Assembly (NCBI RefSeq): GCF_025979885.1
Contig: NZ_CP110139.1
Span: forward strand, 2,170,001 to 2,234,000
Direction of reading: 5' to 3'
DNA length: 64,000 bases
Origin: Hymenobacter sp. YIM 151500-1
Lineage (GTDB): Bacteria > Bacteroidota > Bacteroidia > Cytophagales > Hymenobacteraceae
The notes below the pieces were generated by a model, which was not told the DNA's origin, made no database searches, and saw only the letters and a list, made by a program, of their open reading frames with translations. Of this stretch, positions 42,228 through 50,194 are shown piece by piece; the first letter of the stretch is position 1; every line of letters begins with the position of its first letter. The position numbers and the translations under genes are program-made.

Positions 42228-42442
42228 GGTGATGGGGTAAAGGGTGACAGGTAACACGTGACAGGTGGACCGTCCTGCTGAGCGAAGGCGTAGCCGCAGT
42301 CGAAGTATCTCTACCTCTGACTAACTCCAACCGTCAGCAACGAAGCGGGAGAGATGCTTCGACAAGCGGACGCCAGATACAGCAGGACATTCTCACCTGT
42401 CACGTGTCACCTGTTACCCTTTACCCCATCACCTCATTTCCC
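42219..42442. repeat. nested palindrome providing both stop codons of a convergent gene pair
   Basis: The outer arms 42219-42267 and 42394-42442 (GGGAAATGAGGTGATGGGGT and onward) match at 47 of 49. Both ends contain GGG AAA TGA, read by the TPR gene on the plus strand and the flavoprotein gene on the minus strand as Gly-Lys-stop. Inside lies an F2 element, 42272-42388 (GTCCTGCTGAGC ... GCAGGAC). Confidence 0.92.
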
Positions 42443-43669
42443 CAACAACAGCTTCACGTAAAACCCTGGCTGGCGGAGCCGTTCGCGCAGGTCTAGGTCG
42501 AGGAACATATTGCTGATGGTTTCGGCCAGGGTGGGGTTGTTGGCGGCGCGGTTGGCTATGAAGTTGAACAGCCAGGGGTAGTTGAGCAGGCGCTGCATGG
42601 CCCGGCTCAGGCGCAGCTCCTGCCACAGGCGGTTGTATACAGCCGCATCGTAGCCACGCAGGAAAGTGGGCGAGAAGTCCTGGGCGGCCAGGGCCCGGCC
42701 GGCCCAGTCGGCGGCGTGGCGGCCCGACACCATGGCGTGGCTGATGCCCTCTCCGCTGAACGGGTCGATGAGGGAGCCGGCGTCGCCGAGCAGCAGGTAG
42801 CCGGGCCCCGACAGCGGGCGGCGCTTGGAGCCCAGCGGCAGCCCAAAGCCCCGCACCGGCCCCAACCGCTCGGCCCCGGCAAACCGTTCTTTCAGGGCCG
42901 GGTGGGTGCGCAGCATGTCGTCGAGCCGCTCCCGCAGCTTCACCTTCTTCTTCGACACGGCTTCCGTAAGCATGCCCACGCCCACGTTGGCCTCGCCGTT
43001 GGGCAAGGGAAACACCCAGAGGTAGCCGGGCAGAAAGTCCCGGATGAAGTGCAGCTCGATGAAGTTGTGCGGATGCAAGCCCTGCACGCCCCGGTAGTAG
43101 GCCCGCAAGCCGGCGCAATGGTGAGCCGCTTCCAGCTCGTGCCCACCGATTTGGCGCGCAAAGCTGGATTGGGCCCCATTGGCGACGAGCAGCAGGCGGG
43201 CGGTGGCTATTTCCGAGCCATCGGCGGCCAGCAGGCGCCAACGGCCGTCGGGCAGGGGCTCGTGGCGGGCCACGTCGGTGTTTTCGCGGAAGTCGATTTC
43301 AGGGCGGCGGCGCACTTCCTCGATGAGGAAGTTGTCGAAGTGGACGCGCTTGCTGATGTGGCCGGCGGCGCGGTCCTGGGCCGGGTTGTAGTGGGGCTTG
43401 AAGGGCACGGCCAGGCGGCGGCCGTTGGGGGCGTAGAAGTCGATGCCCCAGCTGGGTAGTTGGATGGGTTCGGCGGCCAGGCGCTCCGGCAACTCCGCCC
43501 CAATGCGGCGCAGCTCGTTGATGACTTTGCCACTGAGGGCGTCGCCGCACACTTTGTCGCGCGGGAAGGTGGCGCGGTCCAGGAGCAGGCAGCGGTGGCC
43601 GGCGCCTGCCAGGTGCAGGGCCGCCGTGGCCCCGCCCGGCCCGGCGCCCAGAATGCAGATATCAATCAT
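42434..43669 (-). CDS. geranylgeranyl reductase family FAD-dependent oxidoreductase
   Basis: A 411-aa flavoprotein. FAD motif ICILGAGPGGATAALHLAGAG; FPRDKVCGDALSGK, where KxCGxxxS is the family mark; a central LLLVANGAQSS; then GYLWVFPLPNGEANVGVGM and YLLLGDAGSLIDPFSGEGISHAM, which together indicate the geranylgeranyl reductase/menaquinone-lipid subgroup. Possible roles are saturation of isoprenoid chains or an electron-transfer flavoenzyme; the substrate is unknown. The ATG at 43669 (MIDICILGAG) is chosen. The C-terminal Gly-Lys-stop comes from the palindrome arm at 42394-42442. Confidence 0.9.
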   Translation of the reverse strand: MIDICILGAGPGGATAALHLAGAGHRCLLLDRATFPRDKVCGDALSGKVINELRRIGAELPERLAAEPIQLPSWGIDFYAPNGRRLAVPFKPHYNPAQDRAAGHISKRVHFDNFLIEEVRRRPEIDFRENTDVARHEPLPDGRWRLLAADGSEIATARLLLVANGAQSSFARQIGGHELEAAHHCAGLRAYYRGVQGLHPHNFIELHFIRDFLPGYLWVFPLPNGEANVGVGMLTEAVSKKKVKLRERLDDMLRTHPALKERFAGAERLGPVRGFGLPLGSKRRPLSGPGYLLLGDAGSLIDPFSGEGISHAMVSGRHAADWAGRALAAQDFSPTFLRGYDAAVYNRLWQELRLSRAMQRLLNYPWLFNFIANRAANNPTLAETISNMFLDLDLRERLRQPGFYVKLLLGK

Positions 43670-43670
43670 G

Positions 43671-43804
43671 AAAAAGCTACAAGCGTCAAGCTGCAAGCTA
43701 CAAGCTGACGTTCAAACAGCAGCCTACAGCTTAGCTTGGCGCTTGAGCTACATCAGACTTACAGCTAAAAAAAGCTTGTAGCTTGCGGCTTAAAGCTTAC
43801 AGCT
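43671..43804. repeat. inverted array of AGCTTG-type words
   Basis: The left segment 43671-43706 (GCTACAAGCGTCAAGCTGCA and onward) is the near complement of 43769-43804 (AGCTTGTAGCTTGCGGCTTA and onward). Both are made of an imperfect 7-bp GCTTGTA unit. It lies in the shared upstream region of the flavoprotein gene (minus) and fabG (plus). Confidence 0.8.
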
Positions 43805-43815
43805 CTATACCAAAC

Positions 43816-44565
43816 ATGACCAAACTGCTCGACGGAAAAGTGGCCCTGATTACGGGGGCTTCCAAAGGAATTGGCCGCGCCATTGCGGTGTATTTTGCCC
43901 AGCAGGGCGCTCAGGTGGCCTTCACCTACCTTTCCAGCGTGGAGAAAGGCCAGCAGCTGGAGCAGGAGCTGGCCGCCCACGGCACCAAGGTGAAAGGCTT
44001 CCGCTCCGACGCCTCCATTTACCAGGACGCCGAGAAGCTGGTGGACGACGTGGTGGCCGAGTTCGGCAAGCTGGATATCCTCGTCAACAACGCCGGCATT
44101 ACCCAGGACGGGCTGCTGATGCGCATGAGTGAGCAGCAGTGGGACCAGGTGCTGGCCGTGAACCTGAAGTCGGTGTTCAACCTGACCAAAGCCGCCACCA
44201 AGCCTATGATGCGGGCCAAAGCCGGCTCCATCGTCAACATGACCTCGGTGGTGGGCATCAAAGGCAACGCCGGCCAGACCAACTACGCCGCCAGCAAGTC
44301 GGGCATCATCGGCTTCACGAAGTCGGTGGCCCTGGAGTTGGGCTCGCGCAACATCCGCTGCAACGCCATTGCCCCCGGCTTTATCGAGACGGAAATGACC
44401 GACGCCCTGGACCCCAAGCAGGTGGACGAGTGGCGCAAAGCCATTCCGCTGAAGCGCGGCGGCACCCCCGAGGACGTAGCCAAAGCCACGGCGTTTTTGG
44501 CCTCGGATGATTCGTCGTACATCACCGGCCAGGTGCTGCAAGTGGACGGCGGCATGCTGACGTAG
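43816..44565 (+). CDS. fabG: 3-oxoacyl-[acyl-carrier-protein] reductase
   Basis: A 249-aa SDR acting in fatty acid elongation with NADPH. GASKGIGRAIAVYFA; NNAGITQDGLLMRM; Ser in MTSVVGIKGNAGQ, then NYAASKSG (Tyr-Lys); NAIAPGFIETEMTD; TGQVLQVDGGM. The pattern and length are those of FabG rather than a general SDR. The ATG at 43816 (MTKLLDGKVALI) is used. It is a single gene here, away from other fab genes, followed by a terminator. Confidence 0.94.
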   Translation: MTKLLDGKVALITGASKGIGRAIAVYFAQQGAQVAFTYLSSVEKGQQLEQELAAHGTKVKGFRSDASIYQDAEKLVDDVVAEFGKLDILVNNAGITQDGLLMRMSEQQWDQVLAVNLKSVFNLTKAATKPMMRAKAGSIVNMTSVVGIKGNAGQTNYAASKSGIIGFTKSVALELGSRNIRCNAIAPGFIETEMTDALDPKQVDEWRKAIPLKRGGTPEDVAKATAFLASDDSSYITGQVLQVDGGMLT

Positions 44566-44579
44566 GTTGAAAGTAGTAG

Positions 44580-44616
44580 CCAGGTAGGCTAGCTTTGTTA
44601 ACCTGCCTGGTTTTTT
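44580..44616 (+). terminator. intrinsic terminator of fabG
   Basis: CCAGGTAGG and CCTGCCTGG pair (one G-T) and are followed by TTTTTT. The loop contains TAGCTTTG (44590-44597), 20 bp after a TTG at 44567, so the same DNA could also act as promoter for the DUF433 gene. Confidence 0.7.
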
Positions 44617-44645
44617 CTACCGCCATATTCCGTATCTTCTGCCGT

Positions 44646-44876
44646 ATGATTCCTGCCGAAATAACCCAGTACATCAGCCTGAACTCGGAAGTCCGTTTTG
44701 GTAAGCCTGTGGTGACAGGCACGCGCACGACTGTGGCTGAGGTGCTTGAAATGCTGGCTAACGGCATGACACCGGAACAAATCAGAGAGGATTACCCAGC
44801 CCTGGGGCCGGCGCATATCCGGGCCTGTTTGCTGTACGCGGCCTACATGGAAAGCATCATGCTTGTTGCCGCTTAA
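44646..44876 (+). CDS. DUF433 domain protein, probable antitoxin
   Basis: A 76-aa protein. YISLNSEVRFGKPVVTGTRTTVAEVLEML, then GMTPEQIREDYPALGPAHIRACLLYAA, is a full DUF433 domain: a small winged or homeodomain-like DNA-binding fold common as the antitoxin before DUF5615/PIN-like toxins. The ATG at 44646 is chosen; the 17 codons before it come from the fabG terminator region. It is followed at 3 bp by a broken DUF5615 gene, so it may now act alone. Confidence 0.88.
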   Translation: MIPAEITQYISLNSEVRFGKPVVTGTRTTVAEVLEMLANGMTPEQIREDYPALGPAHIRACLLYAAYMESIMLVAA

Positions 44877-44879
44877 CTT

Positions 44880-45180
44880 ATGCGCCTGCTCCTTGATGAA
44901 AATATTATTGGCGGTTAGTGGCGTATCTGCGCCCCCACGTGCAAGAAGTGCGGCACGTGCGCGACATGGCCTTGACAGCAGCCCGGATACTTCTATCTCG
45001 CGGTATGCTCAGCGAGAAGGTTTCCACTTGCTCACCAAAGACGAAGACTTTACTCGGCTGGTGTTGACGCAGGGATTTCCATCCAAAGTAATTGTCGTTA
45101 CCAACGCGCAGGTACCCGTGCAGCAACTAGCAGCGTTTTTGCAGACCCACTTACCTCACCTGAAAGCCTGGAGCTGGTGA
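44880..45180 (+). pseudogene. frameshifted DUF5615 (Mut7-C/PIN-like) toxin
   Basis: A complete toxin of about 100 aa is spread over three reading frames. Frame 1 from ATG 44880 gives MRLLLDENIIGG and then a stop. The next frame from 44912 continues RLVAYLRPHVQEVRHVRDMA up to about 44980. A third frame then gives SPDTSISRYAQREGFHLLTK, DEDFTRLVLTQGFPSKV and VIVVTNAQVPVQQLAAFL to the stop at 45180. Two single-base losses, near 44910 and 44980, explain it. LLLDEN and LLTKDEDF are hallmark DUF5615 motifs with the acidic residues. The open frame starting at 44863 is not a real protein. Confidence 0.85.
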
Positions 45181-45209
45181 CGGTGGAGTAATAGTTGGCC
45201 TACTACTTT

Positions 45210-45890
45210 CTAGATACCCTGCAAAGCATAATCAGCGAAGCTTACTACTCCAAAGTTCTTAACAGTTTGCTGCGTTTCCAGCCCAGGGTTTGAGGTGGTA
45301 TCATTGCAGGAGTACTCGAGGCGGCTGAGGCGGTGCAGAAACCAGTTGCGGCGGGCACGGTCGTAGCGAAACGTAATGAAGCCAGCAGTTTTGTCACAGG
45401 CACCATAAAGGCTCTCAAAAGTGAAGTAGTTGCCTTTCATGACAATGGCCTGATGCGGGTCGCCAACTCCGGCGCCCCCGCACTCTGAGCAGTCCACCAA
45501 GTTGTCGTTGGTGGCCGCAATGCGCAGACTACCACCTTCATTAACCACCAATAGTACCGTTCGGCACTGCGCGCCTTCTATTCCTGATTCCGCGTCGCAG
45601 GGCCGTTCGGCCACTACAATCAAGTCAGGCTTGCCATCGGTGTTAAGGTCCCCGGCTTCAAAGTCTCCCACTGTCAGCTTGGGAAAGCGTTGCTGAATTA
45701 AGGCGTTGAGCACCGCCGTCGTGTCCGTAATGGTAGCTGGCATTTCGGGTGTAACGCGGGTAGCAGGAGCACTGGCGGCCGACGGCATAGCTGCGGCGGC
45801 AGCCTTGGTAGCTTGCTCAGGCTGAGTGGAACAAGCGGTAAACCAGAACAGCAGGCTGACAGCAGCACAGCGTAACAGAGTAGGAATCAT
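45210..45890 (-). CDS. lipoprotein of unknown function with a calcium-binding-like repeat
   Basis: A 226-aa protein with signal peptide and lipobox FTAC (Cys20), then an Ala/Pro/Thr linker (about 21-55). The mature domain opens with LNALIQQRFPKLTVGDFEAG. DLNTDGKPDLIVVAE is an FG-GAP or EF-hand-like loop as found in VCBS/integrin-type repeats. Several Cys (CDAESGIEGAQC, CSECGG, CDKTAG, YSCNDT) may form disulfides in the periplasm. No named family is recognised. It shares direction with the DUF6624-TonB gene 56 bp upstream, so the two may form an operon. Confidence 0.75.
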   Translation of the reverse strand: MIPTLLRCAAVSLLFWFTACSTQPEQATKAAAAAMPSAASAPATRVTPEMPATITDTTAVLNALIQQRFPKLTVGDFEAGDLNTDGKPDLIVVAERPCDAESGIEGAQCRTVLLVVNEGGSLRIAATNDNLVDCSECGGAGVGDPHQAIVMKGNYFTFESLYGACDKTAGFITFRYDRARRNWFLHRLSRLEYSCNDTTSNPGLETQQTVKNFGVVSFADYALQGI

Positions 45891-45946
45891 ACTTATTGGA
45901 TAGGTCAGCAATAATACAACATTATCTGTGTGATTGCCTATTACAG

Positions 45947-47146
45947 TTATTCAGCCGCCTTGCCGGTAACATATGGAAACGGCAAGTTGACACGGATTTC
46001 GTGGTCCTGGCCGGCAGAGTTGATGTAGCGGGCGGTTCGCATGACGCGCAGGGCTTCTTCGTCGCAGCCGTAGCCCAAGCCTTTTACCACGGCTACGTCC
46101 TGCGGCTTGCCGTCCTTGTCGATGAGGAACTGTAGGGTTACCTGACCGGTTATCTGCTTCTGCCGGGCGGCGGCCGGATACTGCAGGCGGGCGTACAGTG
46201 CCTCGTAGCCGCCAATCAGCTCTACTTCTGATTTCTCCTCTTTCGCAGCTGCCCGCGGCGCTACGTACAGCTCCGGCGGGTTGGGGTTGTGCGTGGCGGT
46301 GGGCACTTGGTAGGTGATGCCGAACTGCTTCAGATACTGCTCCAGCGGCTCCAGGCCACTCTTTGCCCGGCGGATGTTCACGTTAGGTTCGTCCTCGATG
46401 GGCACGACCTGGTACTTGCCCTGCACCGCCGGCCCTAGCTGCGAGCCATACAGCTGCTTCTCGCCCCGCATGTCTCGAATACGGTCAATAAACAAAGCCA
46501 ACGACGACCACGGCAACTCGTCTTTTTCGGCGGCAACTGTCAGTAGCGGCAGGTATTTTTCATCGGGGGTATGCTGGATGACGAGGAACGCCGTCGTCTT
46601 CAGATACTCTCCCACCAACGACTTGCCGGGGTAGCCGTGCCGGGCCAACAGGCTATCTACCTGCCGGATCAGCCGCACGTCAATCATGCCCTGCTTGCGC
46701 ATGGCAGCCTTTACTTGGGGCGAATCTGGCCCAAACTGTCTTTCAGCTCGCTTTGCTTCCACCCGGTACTTCTGGTCTTGCTGATCTATTTTCCGCAACA
46801 GCGCCACCAAGGGCTGGTTGAAGCGGGCTTCGTGCTGCTGCTGTTTGGTGCGGGCCTGGGCCAGCAGGTTGCTCCACCCCGGCTGCTTCTGCAATGCAGT
46901 CAAATCAGCATCATACTGCAAGTCTGCGGCGGAAACATACCCCAGCTTCACGGCCTGCTCCAGAAGGCGCAACGCCGTGGGGTACTCCTGCTTCTGGGCG
47001 GCGGCCTGGGCTTGCTGGTACGCGGCGCGGGCAGTGACGAGCGGCGTGGCCGACGGGGCCTGGGCGGCGGTTTGGTTTGGGCTCAGCACCGAGGCCCACA
47101 GGCCAGCCGCGCACAGGGCGGCCACCAAGCGGTAATGTCGTGACAT
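45947..47146 (-). CDS. DUF6624 and TonB C-terminal domain protein
   Basis: A 399-aa protein. It starts with a signal-peptide-like segment (ALCAAGLWASVLSP, possible cleavage after AQA), followed by TPR-like helices (AAYQQAQAAAQKQEYPTAL, about 40-75). A DUF6624 region (about 110-275) has RQVDSLLARHGYPGKSLVGE, LVIQHTPDEKYLPLL and GEKQLYGSQLGP. The last 75 residues are a TonB_C domain: RLQYPAAARQKQITGQVTLQ, FLIDKDGKPQDVAVVKGLGY and CDEEALRVMRTAR. It has no N-terminal membrane anchor as in true TonB, so an energy-transducer role is doubtful; it may bind receptor TonB boxes or cell wall. Confidence 0.82.
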   Translation of the reverse strand: MSRHYRLVAALCAAGLWASVLSPNQTAAQAPSATPLVTARAAYQQAQAAAQKQEYPTALRLLEQAVKLGYVSAADLQYDADLTALQKQPGWSNLLAQARTKQQQHEARFNQPLVALLRKIDQQDQKYRVEAKRAERQFGPDSPQVKAAMRKQGMIDVRLIRQVDSLLARHGYPGKSLVGEYLKTTAFLVIQHTPDEKYLPLLTVAAEKDELPWSSLALFIDRIRDMRGEKQLYGSQLGPAVQGKYQVVPIEDEPNVNIRRAKSGLEPLEQYLKQFGITYQVPTATHNPNPPELYVAPRAAAKEEKSEVELIGGYEALYARLQYPAAARQKQITGQVTLQFLIDKDGKPQDVAVVKGLGYGCDEEALRVMRTARYINSAGQDHEIRVNLPFPYVTGKAAE

Positions 47147-47317
47147 ACTATAAAAAAGTAAGGAATAAATGACAAAATACTTACGCCGCGAAGCTACTCG
47201 TTTCTGCCTTACCTCTTCTCGCCCACGAACTCCCTACCTTCGCCTGCAACCTCGGGCGGCGCGCAACTAAGCCGCTCCGGTCGGGGTTCTTGGGTTTCTA
47301 ACTGATTCTGCCGGCTT

Positions 47318-49393
47318 TTGATCCTATCTGCTTCTCCCTGGTTTATTGGGCTATGCCTGCTGGTGGGCGCCGGGTACGCGGCCCTGCTCTACTCGGCCAA
47401 AGCGCCCTGGGGCCGCCTTCTGAACTACGCGCTGGCGGCGGTGCGCTTCGTGGTGGTCAGCTTTCTGTGCTTCCTGCTTCTGTCACCCTTCCTGAAATCA
47501 ACCTCCACCACCACCGAAGCGCCCACCGTGGTGCTGGCCGTGGACGATTCGCAGTCGGTGGGGTTGTTTACGCCGCCGGCGGTGCTCACCCAGGCCACGC
47601 AAGGACTGGCGCGGCTGGCTGAGTCGCTGCGCGGCCAGGGCTTCCGGGTGGAAACCCGCACGCTCACGGCCGCGAATCGCCCAGTTCGTCCCGACTCCCT
47701 GCGGTTTCAGGGTTCAAGCACCGACCTGGATCGGCTCCTGACGGGCGTGGGCGACGAGTACGAGGGCCGCAACCTGGCCAGCGTGGTGCTGGTGTCGGAT
47801 GGGCTGGTGAACCAGGGCCGCGCCCCGCAGTTTGCCGACTACCGCTTCCCCATCTACGCCGTGGGTGTGGGCGACACAGTGCCGAAGCGCGACCTGAGCT
47901 TGCCTGCTCTTATCTACAACCGGGTGGCTTTCAGCGGCAACCAGTTTCCGATTGAGGCCGAAATCGGGTACGCCGGATACGCGGGCGGCACTACGGCCAC
48001 GGCGGTGCTGCGCGAAAACGGCCGGGTGTTGCAAACCAAGCGGGTGAGCTTGCCGGCCGGGCAGCGGCGCGTGCGCACCACGTTTCTGCTCACGGCCCCT
48101 GCCCCCGGCAAGCGCCGCTACGAAGTGGTGCTGGAGAGGCTGCCCGGCGAGTTTACCTTGCTCAACAACCAGAAAACGGCCGTCCTCGACATTGTGAAGG
48201 GCAAGCTGCGAGTGCTGCTGGCCGGCGCCGCCCCCCACCCCGACCTAAAAGCCTTGCGCGCGGCCATTCTGCAAAACAACAACTTCGACCTGACCACCTA
48301 CCTGCCCGGCATTAGTCCGCTCAAAAGCCAAGACTTCGACGTGGCCATTCTGCACCAGCTGCCGGCCCGGGGCGGCGTGGGGCAGGAAGTGCTGGCCCAG
48401 GTGCGGGCCCGGCGCGTGCCCGCCCTCTACGTGCTGGGCGCCCAGTCCGATTTTGGAGCTTATAACAGCCTAGGCACGGGCCTGACCGTGGCGCCCCGGG
48501 GCAGCCAAACCGACGCGGTAACGCCCGTGCCTAACCCCGCCTTTTCGCGGTTTGCGTTTGAAGAAGAGGCGTTGCGCCGCTTTGCCGCCTACCCGCCCGC
48601 GCCGGTGCCCTTCGGCGAGCTGCGCCTGGGCGGCGGGGCCGAGGCCGCCTTGTGGCAACAGGTGGGCCGAATCAAGACCCAGAAGCCGCTGCTGGTATTC
48701 GGCGGCACGCCCCAGCAGCGCCAGGCTACCCTGCTCACCGATGGCAGCTGGCAGTGGCGCTTGCAGGAAGCCGTGGAGCACGACGACCAGCCCCAGGCCT
48801 ACGACCGGCTCATCATCCGTACCCTGCAACTGCTCACCCAGAACGCCAACAAGAAGCGCCTCGACGTGTACCCCACCCAGGACGCCTTCACCACCCAGGA
48901 CGATGTGACCTTCGGGGCCGAGACGTACAACGCCATCTTTGAGCGCATCTACGGCCAGCAAATCACCCTTACCCTCACCGACGAGCGGCAGCGCACCCGC
49001 ACCTTCACCTACACTAACTCCGCCGACGGCGCTCCGCTGCACCTGGGTCCGCTGCCGGCCGGCCTCTACCGCTACGTGGCCCGCGCCACCCTGGGCGGCC
49101 AGCCCCAGCAGGACCGCGGCGAGGTGCTGGTGCAGGACCAGCAGCTGGAGGCCCTGCAAAGCCGCGCCGACCACAACCTGCTGCACCAACTGGCCCGCCA
49201 CAGCGGCCAGCGTCTCTACTTCCCTCAGCAGCTCGACCAGCTGGCCCAGGACATCCGGAAAGCCAATTACAAGCCCGTGCTCTACGAACAGGAAAGCCTG
49301 CGGGAGCTGATAAACCTGAAGTGGCTGCTGCCGCTGCTGCTGGCTCTGCTGACCGTGGAGTGGGCCACTCGTAAGTATTCCGGCGGGATATGA
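47318..49393 (+). CDS. VWA-domain membrane protein (BatA-like)
   Basis: A 691-aa protein. Two N-terminal transmembrane segments (about 6-25 and 38-58), then a von Willebrand A-like domain with the metal motif DDSQS (76-80) and a second conserved VVLVSDGLVNQG near 155. A beta-sandwich and a catch-all GATase-like region follow (FDVAILHQLPARGG; ALYVLGAQSDFG), and a C-terminal transmembrane helix (KWLLPLLLALLTVEWA). Layout fits the large Bacteroidota VWA proteins of the Bat type; the partner is unknown. The only start in frame after an upstream stop is TTG at 47318, so it uses a rare start codon. A TACCTTCG at 47235 resembles the -7 motif. Confidence 0.83.
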   Translation: MILSASPWFIGLCLLVGAGYAALLYSAKAPWGRLLNYALAAVRFVVVSFLCFLLLSPFLKSTSTTTEAPTVVLAVDDSQSVGLFTPPAVLTQATQGLARLAESLRGQGFRVETRTLTAANRPVRPDSLRFQGSSTDLDRLLTGVGDEYEGRNLASVVLVSDGLVNQGRAPQFADYRFPIYAVGVGDTVPKRDLSLPALIYNRVAFSGNQFPIEAEIGYAGYAGGTTATAVLRENGRVLQTKRVSLPAGQRRVRTTFLLTAPAPGKRRYEVVLERLPGEFTLLNNQKTAVLDIVKGKLRVLLAGAAPHPDLKALRAAILQNNNFDLTTYLPGISPLKSQDFDVAILHQLPARGGVGQEVLAQVRARRVPALYVLGAQSDFGAYNSLGTGLTVAPRGSQTDAVTPVPNPAFSRFAFEEEALRRFAAYPPAPVPFGELRLGGGAEAALWQQVGRIKTQKPLLVFGGTPQQRQATLLTDGSWQWRLQEAVEHDDQPQAYDRLIIRTLQLLTQNANKKRLDVYPTQDAFTTQDDVTFGAETYNAIFERIYGQQITLTLTDERQRTRTFTYTNSADGAPLHLGPLPAGLYRYVARATLGGQPQQDRGEVLVQDQQLEALQSRADHNLLHQLARHSGQRLYFPQQLDQLAQDIRKANYKPVLYEQESLRELINLKWLLPLLLALLTVEWATRKYSGGI

Positions 49394-49607
49394 AATGTAG
49401 CGTAAGCTTCAGCTTAGCTACGCTTTCCCGCGGTTGCGCCGTATGCTGCCTATCCATGTCATTCCGAGCAAAGCGAGGAATCTGAATCGCGGATTACGCG
49501 GATTTTTGGACTACGCGGATTTTGGTGACAAAGTAGCCGGCTTACAGTAACGTAACCGAAATCCGCGCCTTCCTAAACTCAGATTCCTCGCGCTGCTCGG
49601 AATGACA
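49394..49607. repeat. F4 unit followed by an F3 inverted repeat
   Basis: 49394-49442 is an F4 copy (AATGTAGCGTAAGCTTCAGC and onward), close to 24626-24655 in its second half (GCGCTTTCCYGCGGTTRCGCC). 49457-49485 and 49579-49607 are F3 arms (29 bp, two mismatches) around a GGATTACGCGGAT-type centre. It starts directly after the VWA stop codon. Confidence 0.85.
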
Positions 49608-49640
49608 ACACCCCCCAACGTCTCATCCGTGAATCTTCCT

Positions 49641-50042
49641 ATGTTCCGCAGCCTTCTCGCCGCCACTGCCACCCTGCTCCTGCTGTCTGGCTGCCAGAAA
49701 TCTACCCAGCAGCAAGCCGAAGCGGCCGTACAGGATTTCGTGAGCAACCGGGCCAGCGACCCGAAAAACTACTTTCCCGACCGGTTCCGCTTCCGTCCCT
49801 ACACCCGGCGCGACTCCCTGCTCTACCTGGCCGACATGGCCCGCATCACCGGCACGGCCGCCCCACCGGCTCCCACCGCTGCCGATTCGGTGCGTATCGG
49901 GACGCTGGTGCGCCACACCTACCGCGACGAGACGCGCGACGGGGTTGGCATCAAGGACAGTGGTGAGTATGTGGTGCGCCTTAACGGCGAGGTGCGGGAG
50001 CTGATGGCCGAACGGGTGCGAAAGAGCCGTTTGCCCAAGTAG
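49641..50042 (+). CDS. small lipoprotein of unknown function
   Basis: A 133-aa protein with signal peptide and lipobox LLSGC (Cys18) from the ATG at 49641; an earlier ATG at 49602 lies in the palindrome and only adds PPNVSS-type residues. The mature part is polar: QAEAAVQDFVSNRASDPKNYFPDRFRFRPYTRRD, then a tail with HTYRDETRDGVGIKDSGEYVVRLNGEV. No recognised domain, though the latter suggests a small beta-rich fold. Probably a periplasmic lipoprotein, single gene. Confidence 0.75.
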   Translation: MFRSLLAATATLLLLSGCQKSTQQQAEAAVQDFVSNRASDPKNYFPDRFRFRPYTRRDSLLYLADMARITGTAAPPAPTAADSVRIGTLVRHTYRDETRDGVGIKDSGEYVVRLNGEVRELMAERVRKSRLPK

Positions 50043-50194
50043 CACGAGCATCCCGAAGCTGTGCTCCGGCCCCAGAGCGAATTACACGTGAGTCGTTCTG
50101 ACAGGGCAAAGCGTAGCTTCGGGGTACTCGCGCTGTAATCTCACGTTCTGCACTCTCACGGCCCAAGCTAAAGCTTAGGCCACATTTTCGCCCT
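50043..50194. repeat. imperfect hairpin and F4 end before the pseudouridine synthase
   Basis: CGAGCATCCCGAAGCT (about 50045-50060) pairs with AGCTTCGGGGTACTCG (about 50115-50130) with two mismatches. 50162-50190 (CCCAAGCTAAAGCTTAGGCC) is an F4 end. No gene is seen. Confidence 0.65.

Noticed and set aside
44863..45180. A 105-aa frame beside DUF433 taken as a gene
   Set aside because: Only its second half matches DUF5615; the start region is out of frame. It is part of a frameshifted pseudogene.
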